In this document: one piece after another, positions 1 through 8,596 of the stretch
Layout of the letters: each line of letters opens with the position of its first letter
Numbering within the stretch: the first letter of the stretch is position 1
Origin: Psychromonas sp030397575
Lineage (GTDB): Bacteria; Pseudomonadota; Gammaproteobacteria; Enterobacterales; Psychromonadaceae
Length of the DNA stretch: 64,000 nt
Direction: 5' to 3' (one strand)
NCBI RefSeq assembly: GCF_046250175.1
Contig: NZ_CP176468.1
Position numbers and translations under genes: made by a program
Notes under the pieces: generated by a model
Told to the model about the DNA's origin: nothing
Seen by the model: only the letters and a program-made list of their open reading frames with translations
The model's database searches: none

Positions 1-2
1 TT

Positions 3-731
3 AGAAATATAGACTTAGACTCTCAACAAGGAACTCACTGGGATCTACTGCGAAGAAGAGATGAATTAAGCACTGTGGCAATCACCTTTAACGCAATGAT
101 GAGTCGGTTATCTAACAGTCAAAATTCATTAGCGGATTCAAATTTAAAATTACAAAAGCTTACTAATGAATTAGAAGAACGTGTTGAGTCCAGAACAAAA
201 TCACTTAATAAAGCAAACAAACGTTTATATAGCCTTGCGAGAACCGATCCATTAACTGGATTTCATAATCGTACGAAGCTAGAAGAGCTATTGAGTACTC
301 GATTTGAAAATGCTAAAAAAAGAGGCCACCACTTTGCGGTATTAATGGCAGATCTAGATCGTTTTAAATATATTAATGATAACTTTGGACATGCGGCAGG
401 TGATACGGCATTGAAAACAATTGGAGCACGTATACTTACTTCTCTTCGTCAGCGTGATAGTGCTTACCGTGTTGGTGGAGATGAATTTATTTTTATTATT
501 GAAGATCACACTAATACTAATTCTTTAGTCAAAGTAGCAGAAAAAATAAAAGTCGCTGTTGAAAAACCTATCCACCATGAAGGACAAATTTTATCTTTAG
601 GCGTCAGTATTGGTATTGCATTTCTAAGTAAAGAGGTGGATTGTGATGCTGAAGGGTTATTGTCCTTTGCAGACAAGGCAATGTATCAAGCTAAAACAAA
701 AGGCTTAGATTATGTTATCAGTGAATACTAA
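3..731 (+). CDS. HAMP-GGDEF diguanylate cyclase, 5'-truncated by window edge
   Basis: The reading frame is open from base 3, so the gene begins before the window; the GTG at 75 is an internal codon. The first translated residues (DELSTVAITFNAM) look like the second helix of a HAMP linker, so the missing N-terminus is probably a membrane-anchored sensor. A short coiled coil leads into a GGDEF domain with an intact GGDEF motif and an RQRD inhibitory site five residues before it, so an active, product-inhibited c-di-GMP synthase is expected. It is convergent with the next gene, with 50 bp between them and no clear terminator hairpin. Confidence 0.9.
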   Translation, partial: RNIDLDSQQGTHWDLLRRRDELSTVAITFNAMMSRLSNSQNSLADSNLKLQKLTNELEERVESRTKSLNKANKRLYSLARTDPLTGFHNRTKLEELLSTRFENAKKRGHHFAVLMADLDRFKYINDNFGHAAGDTALKTIGARILTSLRQRDSAYRVGGDEFIFIIEDHTNTNSLVKVAEKIKVAVEKPIHHEGQILSLGVSIGIAFLSKEVDCDAEGLLSFADKAMYQAKTKGLDYVISEY

Positions 732-781
732 CAACTAGTTTCCCATTTTACTTATCAACCTTGTAATACATTGCAATTCAA

Positions 782-1747
782 TTATTTTTCAAACGCTTCT
801 GCTGGCAGATTTAAATAATTTACGCATTGATTTCTACCTTTTGCCTTTGCTTGATACAAGGCAATATCAGCTTGATGAAGTAACTTTTCAAAATCATTAT
901 ACTCGCTTCCTGAAGTAGTAAAACCAGCACTAATAGAGATAGATAACGCAACCCCCTCGTAACGTACAGGTGTATCACATATATTTTTTCTTAGCTTTTC
1001 AGCGACTAAAGCCGTTTCTTGAATGTTAGTTTCAGGTAAGAAAACCACGAATTCTTCTCCACCATAACGTCCAATAACATCTACCGAACGCAGCACACTT
1101 TTGCAGCGTTTAGCCACTTCCTTCAACACTTGGTCACCAAATAAATGGCCATTGCGATCATTGATACTTTTGAAATTGTCCATATCAAAAATAATTAATG
1201 AAACCTTACCGCCGTATCTATCTATTCTTTCCACTTCATTTGCAAATGCTCTTTCCCAATGTGCTCGATTGAATAATTGAGTTAGCCCATCGATACTACT
1301 AATACGCTCTAATTCTGCACAAGCTTCCTTTAATTGCATAGTAGAGATAGCGATATCTGTCATATCTTTAATAGATATACAAACATATTCAACCTCATCA
1401 TCCTGATTACAGATGGGTGCAAAGTTACAATTTTGATACATAAACCCTAAGTGACCCGTCACCGATCTACCATGAGAAAACTGCAATAAATATGGTCTTT
1501 GTTCCCATGAAGTATAAGACTCATGATTAAGTAGGAAAACGCTGTTTATCTTTCTTTCAAGCCATTTTTGAGGAAGGTTTTGAAAACACTCAAAAAAATT
1601 TCTACCAATGATTTCACTTTCAGTGAAGTCACTGTGCACCTCCATAAATTTATTCCACAGTTGGATAGTAAAGTTCTTATCAACAACGAAAATGCCATTA
1701 TCAAGACAATCAATAATATTATGAGTGTAAGCAAATTTATTCGTCAT
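782..1747 (-). CDS. PAS-GGDEF diguanylate cyclase
   Basis: This is a 321-residue cytoplasmic protein. Residues ~8-135 have the PAS pattern (for example IFVVDKNFTIQLWNKFME), a short helix follows, and ~150-315 is a GGDEF domain. The active-site motif is GGEEF (229-233), a functional variant, and RSVD (220-223) sits exactly five residues upstream as an inhibitory I-site. It is the last gene of a three-gene minus-strand operon and starts 5 bp after the CheC-like gene. I infer that the receiver and phosphatase upstream supply phosphorylation input and that this enzyme gives the c-di-GMP output. There are no membrane segments. Confidence 0.9.
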   Translation of the reverse strand: MTNKFAYTHNIIDCLDNGIFVVDKNFTIQLWNKFMEVHSDFTESEIIGRNFFECFQNLPQKWLERKINSVFLLNHESYTSWEQRPYLLQFSHGRSVTGHLGFMYQNCNFAPICNQDDEVEYVCISIKDMTDIAISTMQLKEACAELERISSIDGLTQLFNRAHWERAFANEVERIDRYGGKVSLIIFDMDNFKSINDRNGHLFGDQVLKEVAKRCKSVLRSVDVIGRYGGEEFVVFLPETNIQETALVAEKLRKNICDTPVRYEGVALSISISAGFTTSGSEYNDFEKLLHQADIALYQAKAKGRNQCVNYLNLPAEAFEK

Positions 1748-1752
1748 CAGAT

Positions 1753-2382
1753 TTAAAACTCATCCAATAGTTTATCTAAAATACTTTGTAAATATTTAAT
1801 AGAGCTATCAGGTAACAACAATAATAAATCACACTTAAAGGAGTGTTTTTCAACTTTATATTCTATTTTTATTGATAGAGCATGATCCCATCGAATCTCT
1901 TGTTGAGATAATAAGTTATCAACAGGCATAGACTGGCCGATAATAGAAGGTGGCGTATTAAAAAAACGCTCAGAGAGCTGCTCTGCAATACCGCTTAAAC
2001 AAGCTCCATTGATAATATTGGAGATTTCTAGCAAAATTTCCTGTTCAAACTCGGGTGTCATTTCTTCGTCAAAGGCAAGCAATTGAGCGAGATTATCAAA
2101 ACTGGTATCACTGAAAATCGTTAAGGATTCACCACAAAACTTAGGGTTAGTTACATGAGTATAAAAGCCTTGGCTAACAACAGAGATCGTTTCCGCAGGA
2201 ATTAAGCGGCGTAATACAGAATTAAGCTCTGTCGCCTTAATAATTTCAATCGCTGGAACCGACAGTGTTACATATTGCTCAAACAACATCGATAACGACT
2301 CGCCAGCCTGCCCCATACCTATATTGCAGATTTCTTGTAGGTAATCGCGTTGATCTTCATTGAAGTTTAGGCTTTCAATCAT
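1753..2382 (-). CDS. CheC-type receiver phosphatase
   Basis: The protein has 209 residues and two pseudo-symmetric CheC/CheX/FliY-type active-site motifs. The first is D13-xxx-E17-xx-N20 with Pro43 exactly 22 residues later; the second is E116-xxx-E120-xx-N123 with Pro146 at the same spacing. Two intact sites suggest CheC-like rather than single-site CheX-like chemistry, that is, removal of phosphate from a CheY-like receiver. It overlaps the upstream receiver gene by 4 bp (ATGA type), so the two are translationally coupled, and is followed after 5 bp by a PAS-GGDEF cyclase. No flagellar or core chemotaxis gene lies nearby, so it probably serves this c-di-GMP circuit. Confidence 0.85.
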   Translation of the reverse strand: MIESLNFNEDQRDYLQEICNIGMGQAGESLSMLFEQYVTLSVPAIEIIKATELNSVLRRLIPAETISVVSQGFYTHVTNPKFCGESLTIFSDTSFDNLAQLLAFDEEMTPEFEQEILLEISNIINGACLSGIAEQLSERFFNTPPSIIGQSMPVDNLLSQQEIRWDHALSIKIEYKVEKHSFKCDLLLLLPDSSIKYLQSILDKLLDEF

Positions 2383-2744
2383 AATAATCCATGTGTATTT
2401 AAAACACCTATTAATGCCGATTCGGAAACAGGCTTCCTAATAAAATCAATTGCGCCATCCTCAGCTACTTTATTTCTTGCCTCAATCTGTAAATCAGCAG
2501 AAACAACAATTGTTTTTACTTTTAAGCCTTGTGCTTTAATATTTTCTAAAACCTGAAAACCATCCATCACGGGCATCGTTAAATCTAAAAATAATAGATC
2601 AAAATTCCCCATTTGCAATGCTTCAAGTGCTTCTTCACCATTATTAACCAATAGCGCACTTTCTTTCCATTGTTCAGGAAGTGCTTTTTTTAATTGTTTT
2701 CTAGCAATATTCGAATCATCGCAAATTAAAACAGAAACCGTCAT
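2379..2744 (-). CDS. Single-domain CheY-like response regulator
   Basis: A 121-residue stand-alone receiver domain. The acidic pair D9/D10, phospho-acceptor D54 (FLDLTMPVMDG), switch Ser82 and Lys104 (RKP) are all present, so it should be phosphorylatable. There is no output domain. It leads the operon with the CheC-like phosphatase and the PAS-GGDEF cyclase and is preceded by an AAGGAAG ribosome binding site. No partner histidine kinase is encoded nearby, so the kinase is unknown. Confidence 0.9.
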   Translation of the reverse strand: MTVSVLICDDSNIARKQLKKALPEQWKESALLVNNGEEALEALQMGNFDLLFLDLTMPVMDGFQVLENIKAQGLKVKTIVVSADLQIEARNKVAEDGAIDFIRKPVSESALIGVLNTHGLL

Positions 2745-3403
2745 GTTACTTCCTTAAGCTTAAAATAATTAACCATAACAGACTTAACTGATATTAGTTT
2801 TTTTATTATTGTTAATTGATTTGATAACTAAATATTTCATTTACTAGAATATTTAATGTGTAAATTAAAATAAGTCGTTACGTAATATTTAGTAGTCGTC
2901 ATTGCCCTTCACGAAAACATTTTAAGTATTAAAAACTTAAGTTTGATAGCTGGTCTTTATCGTAAAATAAACCACTTACTAATAACATATTTTATATATC
3001 GGCAAGTTCTATAATAAGATGAGTAAGTATTTAAAATCAATAAGCCTATCAGCGGAGCAACCTTTAGCACAGAATAAGAAGAAAAATTTTAGACAATAGA
3101 TAGATTATTTTTAGAGAGCTACATAGATATCACAGGAAAAGTGTTAAAATGGATGCACAAGTAACTTAAATAAGCTGCTTCAAATAATCCCTCCTTTTGC
3201 CTTTACTGCTTACACATTTTTTATCACGCCCTATTTCCATAACAATTTTCATTATAAATATATCTAAATATTTATTCTTTACCCCAATACCTTAATGCTA
3301 TTTAGATTTAGGATTTACTGCTTATTTTAAGTAATTTTTCGTTTAAAAAACTGGATAAATACCCCCAAAGTGCTACTTTTATAAGTAAAAATTAGGAATA
3401 AAT
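2745..3403. other. AT-rich intergenic region
   Basis: About 660 bp between divergent signalling operons. I see no convincing ORF, repeat or RNA. It must contain promoters for the receiver operon (minus) and the NspS-like gene (plus). Confidence 0.5.
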
Positions 3404-4435
3404 ATGAAGAATGTATTAAAAACATTGCTTGCTTTAACATTTTCTTTACCGCTCAATGCGCAAGAAATTAAAGTTTTTATATGGGAGCACTTCATTTCAG
3501 AAGAAATTATTAATGAGTTTACTCAGAAAACTGGGCACACTGTAAAACAATACTTTTTCGATAGTGAAGTTGACCGAAATGCACTTTTAATGAATGGACA
3601 AGGCATTCGTTACGATTTAGTACTCGTCGATAATGCAACTGCCAAGAGATATGGAGAAACAGGTGTTTTAGCTGTACTACCAACTCTTGAAATAGATAAC
3701 CTGCAAAATAATAGCTTGAAATCAAGAGAGTCATGCGGTCAATATGGAGTTCCTTATTCCACTGGAACGATGGGTATTGCCTATCGCTCTTCTATTGCCA
3801 AGAAAAAGGTTGATTCATGGAATGATATTATAACTCCGGCCGATGAACATATTGGAACAACCATGATGCTGAAAGATGATCTAGATACGGTCGCGGTTGC
3901 TTTACTTGCTCAAGGGTTTGGCCCATTCTCTAATAATAAAAATGAATTAAAATCTGCATATGCTTTACTCAAAGCACAATCACAATACTTACTTGGATAC
4001 GGATACCCCCTCAGTTATGTTGATGAGCAAAAAAGTGCATCTAAATTGACGCTTTCAGTTATTTACTCCGGTGATATTTTTAACCTTAAACAAGCAACAG
4101 GACAAAATGACTGGACATATGTTGTGCCTAAAGAAGGCACTCTACTTTTTATCGATTGCCTAGCAGCACCAGGAGGAAAACCAATAACAGAAGCCACTAA
4201 AACTTTCCTTTCTTTTATTAATGAACCTACCGTTGCCTATAAAAATGCATCTGAAATGTGGTTTTCAACGACTAATGAAGCAGCAAAATTAATCGCAGAT
4301 GATGATTATAAGAACGACAGTGAAATATCGCCTAACGCAGAGGTCATTAATAGAAGTGAATATTATAAAATAATATCTGATGAAGACCTTGTGATACGTA
4401 ACCGTATGGTATCTATATTAAATATCCAAGAGTAA
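3404..4435 (+). CDS. nspS: PotD/NspS-like periplasmic polyamine-binding sensor protein
   Basis: A 343-residue periplasmic protein with a Sec signal peptide (about residues 1-20, ending LNAQ) followed by a PotD-type solute-binding fold beginning VFIWEHFISEE. No ABC permease or ATPase is adjacent. Instead a membrane GGDEF-EAL gene starts 7 bp downstream. This pairing is the NspS-MbaA arrangement of Vibrio cholerae, in which the binding protein senses norspermidine/spermidine and signals to the membrane enzyme rather than feeding a transporter. The symbol is assigned by domain content and gene order. The ligand itself cannot be read from the sequence. Confidence 0.75.
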   Translation: MKNVLKTLLALTFSLPLNAQEIKVFIWEHFISEEIINEFTQKTGHTVKQYFFDSEVDRNALLMNGQGIRYDLVLVDNATAKRYGETGVLAVLPTLEIDNLQNNSLKSRESCGQYGVPYSTGTMGIAYRSSIAKKKVDSWNDIITPADEHIGTTMMLKDDLDTVAVALLAQGFGPFSNNKNELKSAYALLKAQSQYLLGYGYPLSYVDEQKSASKLTLSVIYSGDIFNLKQATGQNDWTYVVPKEGTLLFIDCLAAPGGKPITEATKTFLSFINEPTVAYKNASEMWFSTTNEAAKLIADDDYKNDSEISPNAEVINRSEYYKIISDEDLVIRNRMVSILNIQE

Positions 4436-4442
4436 CTATACA

Positions 4443-6848
4443 GTGAAACTTGGAAAGAAATTAAGATACATTATTTTACCTGTAATAGTACTCGTTTCTG
4501 CGGCCGTCACGAGTATCTACTATGGTATTTATAAAACACAACTGATCGACAATAAAATTTACTCTCTTAATGAATACCTTAAAAATACGGTTATGAAATC
4601 AGAGTACGAATTAGCTTACGCGCAAAGCTATCTTCAACATAAAATTGACAGCAAAGAAGCATCACTTATCTTCACACAGAATGAACTTGGTATTAAATTA
4701 ACAGCCCCTTACATAAGCCAATTTTTAGAACAGTTTATTGATAAGACAAACAAAAAAAGCAATCCCTCACATATTGTAAATGACTTTATTATTTATGATA
4801 AAAATGAAAAGCTCATCATACACATTAATACTCAAGATCCTTTTGCAGCTCCTATTTTGCAAGAGCAGACCCAAACTATTTTGGATAAAATTAAAAATAA
4901 CCCAAATCAAAAAATATCCCAGTATTATTACTTTATTGATAATACTAAACATAGGTTATTTAATATAATTCAAGTTTTTTCTCCTTATCAACTAACATCA
5001 AAACAACATTATGATCCTCATGACGATCTCTATATTACTCAAACTCAACTTGGTAGAGGTTTAATCAGAGTCGCAATAGAGGATCTGATCAAAGCTAATC
5101 ACGGATTCATCACATCCAAAATAACGCTAAGTAAAAATACAATAATAGATAAAATATCCGCTAACCTTGTTCCGTTTCAGTCTATGAATCACGATGCATA
5201 CCAAGCCAAGATCGAAACTGAACTGTTTACTATAGAGATAACACTAGATGAGAGTTATTTTGCAAAAGATTTAAACGCATTCCTCATTAAACTTATTTTG
5301 GTCAGCTTAATACTGATTGGGTTAAGTTACTTTGTAGTTGTTAAGCTTATTGATAAGCAAATTATTTTTCCCATTACCGCATTGGCTAAAAGTATCAAAG
5401 AAGTTGAAGCCTCTTTGACCGTCGAGTTAAAGCCATTATCGACCGATGACGAAGTGTCAGACTTAAATGAAAGTTACATTTCTTTGATTATAAAAATAAA
5501 TAACCTTGCTAATAACGACCCGCTTACAGGGCTTGCAAATAGAGCAAGCTTTAATGAAACTTTATATTCTCTCCCTGAGATTAAAAATACACATTACATT
5601 GCACTATTTTTTATAGATTTGGATAACTTCAAGTATGTAAATGACACCTGTGGACACGATACTGGCGATCTATTATTAATCACATTTAGCCAAAGATTAA
5701 AAAATATGCTGAGGATGAGTGGCAATATCAACACGAATCAACAAATAATGAGTATCGCAAGGCTTGGAGGAGATGAGTTCGTGATTTTACTGAGTAACAT
5801 GACATCTATTTCTGAAATACAAAAAATCGGTAAACAAATTTGTCATATTTTTGATGACAGTTTTAATATCGGCTCCAATAAATTTACTATTCATGCAAGC
5901 GTGGGTATTGCCTATACAAAAGACAAAACTGAAAGTGGAGAAGTACTCCTCAATCAAGCTGACAGCGCAATGTATTTAGCAAAAAGTGTAGGCAAAAATA
6001 ATTACAAATTATATACAGCTGAACTTGAAAATAAGATAAATAATGAAATAAAAATTGGCAATAAACTAACTGATGCAATACAGAATAATGAATTACAGCT
6101 CGTCTTTATGCCCGCTTATTGTGCAGCAAGTTTCGAACTTAAAGGCTATGAGGTCTTATTAAGATGTCCAACGTTAACTAACATTGGTGTCGGACCAGAT
6201 ATATTTATTCCCATTGCGGAACAAACCGATTTAATTTTAATGATTGATTTATGGGTAGCGGAACATGCTTTCATTAAACTTCAAGAGCTAACAAACAAAA
6301 CTGATTTTGCAGGTTTCTTTGCCATCAATGTTTCATCCAAATCATTACGTAACGATGATTTTTATATTCGATTAAAAGCACTAATCGATAAATATGATCT
6401 AGACGTTAAACAGATAGAACTCGAAATAACAGAAACCTGTTTAATGCCAGAAGATTACCAAGCTATTACAAGTCTTAAACAACTAAAATCTTTAGGAATG
6501 AGTATTGCCATAGATGATTTTGGCACGGGTTATACCTCTTTTAATCAGTTAGTGAATTACCCATTAGATACCTTAAAAATAGATCGATCTTTTGTACAAA
6601 GTTTAAGCAACACCCCAATAGGTAAAAAACCAACGCTGGATATCATTTACGAGCTTGCAAAAGTATATGAGCTTGAAGTAATTGTAGAGGGTATTGAAAC
6701 AGAGGCAGATATTAAACATGCTCAACTACTACCTGATGTAATGGTACAAGGCTTCTATTTTACGATGCCTCAAACATGGGAAGATGTTGTAATAGAATGT
6801 GAAAAGAACAAAATAAATGAATCACTTACGTCATTTAAAACAACTTAA
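4443..6848 (+). CDS. mbaA: MbaA-like membrane GGDEF-EAL protein
   Basis: An 801-residue protein starting with GTG: TM1 (~8-30), a periplasmic domain (~31-278), TM2 (~280-302), a HAMP-like linker, GGDEF (~350-525) and EAL (~535-790). GGDEF is intact (442-446) but no RxxD inhibitory site precedes it. The EAL signature reads EVLLR (570-574). The usual YQP position reads FMP, while the other metal and catalytic motifs (NVSSK, ELEITET, DDFGTGY, LKIDRS, EGIE) are kept, so phosphodiesterase activity is plausible. With the upstream periplasmic binding protein it should convert polyamine status into c-di-GMP level and biofilm behaviour. The bifunctional reading is inference. Confidence 0.85.
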   Translation: MKLGKKLRYIILPVIVLVSAAVTSIYYGIYKTQLIDNKIYSLNEYLKNTVMKSEYELAYAQSYLQHKIDSKEASLIFTQNELGIKLTAPYISQFLEQFIDKTNKKSNPSHIVNDFIIYDKNEKLIIHINTQDPFAAPILQEQTQTILDKIKNNPNQKISQYYYFIDNTKHRLFNIIQVFSPYQLTSKQHYDPHDDLYITQTQLGRGLIRVAIEDLIKANHGFITSKITLSKNTIIDKISANLVPFQSMNHDAYQAKIETELFTIEITLDESYFAKDLNAFLIKLILVSLILIGLSYFVVVKLIDKQIIFPITALAKSIKEVEASLTVELKPLSTDDEVSDLNESYISLIIKINNLANNDPLTGLANRASFNETLYSLPEIKNTHYIALFFIDLDNFKYVNDTCGHDTGDLLLITFSQRLKNMLRMSGNINTNQQIMSIARLGGDEFVILLSNMTSISEIQKIGKQICHIFDDSFNIGSNKFTIHASVGIAYTKDKTESGEVLLNQADSAMYLAKSVGKNNYKLYTAELENKINNEIKIGNKLTDAIQNNELQLVFMPAYCAASFELKGYEVLLRCPTLTNIGVGPDIFIPIAEQTDLILMIDLWVAEHAFIKLQELTNKTDFAGFFAINVSSKSLRNDDFYIRLKALIDKYDLDVKQIELEITETCLMPEDYQAITSLKQLKSLGMSIAIDDFGTGYTSFNQLVNYPLDTLKIDRSFVQSLSNTPIGKKPTLDIIYELAKVYELEVIVEGIETEADIKHAQLLPDVMVQGFYFTMPQTWEDVVIECEKNKINESLTSFKTT

Positions 6849-6884
6849 ACAGACTGTTTTTAAAACAAAAAATACTATTAAAGC

Positions 6885-6915
6885 AGTAGGTGATAGATTT
6901 ATTCTATTACCTACT
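6885..6915. terminator. Inverted repeat between convergent genes
   Basis: Twelve-base arms (6885-6896 and 6904-6915) with one wobble and a 7-nt loop lie between the mbaA-like gene and the convergent dehydrogenase gene. An A-rich stretch before it gives a loose T-tract on the minus strand. It could terminate both operons. Confidence 0.45.
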
Positions 6916-6980
6916 TAAAGTGCGATTAGTTATTCGTAGTTTCAGAAAAAGTACCAGCCTTATTAGTCATAACACTTAAC

Positions 6981-7862
6981 TCATAAATCTAAAGTTGATT
7001 GTACTACTTGAGAGGCAATACTTTCATTGCTTGCAGTAGAAGCAATATGAGGAGTAACAAATACTTTATCCATGGCCATCAGATTACTGTCTTTTGGTAA
7101 GGGCTCTGTTGAAAAGACATCTAAAAGAGCACCACGAAGCTGGTTATTATTCAATAATGTCTCTAGATCTTTCTCCACTAAATGAGCACCTCGCCCACAA
7201 TGGATTAATGCGGCTTTACTCGGTAACTTTGAAAGTAAATCCAGATTAAGGATCCCTTTTGTTTGTGAATTTAAAGGCAATAGATTTACTAGTATATCCA
7301 GATCTTCCAATAGTGTCGGTAGCATGGATTGTCCATGGTAGCTTGTTATGCCATCAATTTGTTTTTCTGTTCTCGACCAACCGTAAACTTGATAGCCCAT
7401 AGCTGCCAGCTTTTCACCGACATAACCACCTAACTCGCCCAAACCTAAAATACCGATTTTGATACTTTGCATGGTACGCTGAGGCAGAGGGTTCCACTGT
7501 TTTAGCTTCTTATCTTGATTATATCGGTCCATATCTCGTTGGTAATATAAAACGCCCCATAACACATACTCAAACATCCCAATCTTTTGTCCATCGTCGA
7601 TAATACGGTTTACTTTTACCGATGAATTGAGTAACTCCCCTAAATTATCCACACCAGCTCCCACTGAATGTAAACATTGTAAATTGGGGAAGTCTGTTAA
7701 TATTGTTGCAGGTGGGTGCCAACAAGCGGCTACTTTTGCTTGTATTGCTAAAGGGTTATCCGGCAACACCCATTCCACTTCGGGATGATTTTTTTTAGCA
7801 CAGACCAACAGTTGCTCAGTTAACTCTTCATTATCAATCATGCTCAGTACAACAGGTTTCAT
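6981..7862 (-). CDS. D-2-hydroxyacid dehydrogenase (GhrA-like)
   Basis: NAD(P)-dependent D-isomer 2-hydroxyacid dehydrogenase of the glyoxylate/hydroxypyruvate reductase A type. The Rossmann motif GILGLGELGGYVG, the cofactor-binding segment with HCGRGAHL, and the catalytic region ending VTPHIAS are all present. I prefer the ATG at 7862 (293 aa) over the GTG at 7868 because AGGAG then sits at normal spacing. The start nearly abuts the stop of the class II aldolase gene. As last gene of the long minus-strand catabolic operon it probably reduces a 2-oxoacid or glyoxylate-like end product. Confidence 0.85.
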   Translation of the reverse strand: MKPVVLSMIDNEELTEQLLVCAKKNHPEVEWVLPDNPLAIQAKVAACWHPPATILTDFPNLQCLHSVGAGVDNLGELLNSSVKVNRIIDDGQKIGMFEYVLWGVLYYQRDMDRYNQDKKLKQWNPLPQRTMQSIKIGILGLGELGGYVGEKLAAMGYQVYGWSRTEKQIDGITSYHGQSMLPTLLEDLDILVNLLPLNSQTKGILNLDLLSKLPSKAALIHCGRGAHLVEKDLETLLNNNQLRGALLDVFSTEPLPKDSNLMAMDKVFVTPHIASTASNESIASQVVQSTLDL

Positions 7863-7864
7863 TC

Positions 7865-8596
7865 TCACTCCTTATATGATGGATCAAGTTGGTCAAGTTT
7901 TCTTAACCATGCATCCCACACTATTTGTCTCTCATACGCCACTTTTTGAAATTGACCTGACACATAACTTGCGAGCTTATCGGGAATAGTTTCAATAGAA
8001 GATAAGCTCGACATTTGCCCTACTGCTAATTGAATTTCACAGGCTTTATTCAAATAGAACATAATTTGAAAGGCATCTGCAACGGTTTCACCGACACTTA
8101 ATAAACCATGACTTTTTAAAATCAGTGCCATATTGTCACCGAGAGATGCTTGGATTCGCTCTCTTTCTGCTAAGTTAAATGCCACGCCTTCATAATCGTG
8201 ATACCCGACTTGTTCATGAAACTCTGCACTGATTTGATTAAGATTCAGTAAACCTTTTTCACAAGCTGCGACCGCCATGCCAGCTAAAGTATGGGTGTGA
8301 ATGACACAATGGGCATCATCACGAGCATTATGTACAGCACTATGAATAGTAAAACCAGCAGGGTTATATTTTGCATCGCCACTCACAATATGACCTTGAG
8401 CATCAACCACGATTAAATTACTGGCAGTGATTTCATCAAACATCAAACCAAAAGGGTTAATTAAAAACCGCGGTTCACCCTCTCCAGGTAAGCGCACAGA
8501 GAAGTGTGTATATAAAGTATCTTCCCATCCAAACATAGCGGCTAACCGATAAGCTGCGGCTAAATCAAGGCGTAACTTTTGTTCTTGCTCGTCCAT
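7865..8596 (-). CDS. Class II aldolase/adducin family protein
   Basis: A 243-residue member of the class II aldolase/adducin superfamily. The zinc-binding histidines typical of these enzymes are visible in VIHTHT and KSHGLL. The family splits or isomerises phosphorylated or oxidised sugars and short hydroxyacids through an enolate; the substrate cannot be told here. The start codon overlaps the stop of the ABC fusion gene (TAATG), so it is translationally coupled to transport. With the neighbouring dehydrogenase it probably handles the carbon skeleton left after nitrogen removal in this cluster. Confidence 0.8.
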   Translation of the reverse strand: MDEQEQKLRLDLAAAYRLAAMFGWEDTLYTHFSVRLPGEGEPRFLINPFGLMFDEITASNLIVVDAQGHIVSGDAKYNPAGFTIHSAVHNARDDAHCVIHTHTLAGMAVAACEKGLLNLNQISAEFHEQVGYHDYEGVAFNLAERERIQASLGDNMALILKSHGLLSVGETVADAFQIMFYLNKACEIQLAVGQMSSLSSIETIPDKLASYVSGQFQKVAYERQIVWDAWLRKLDQLDPSYKE

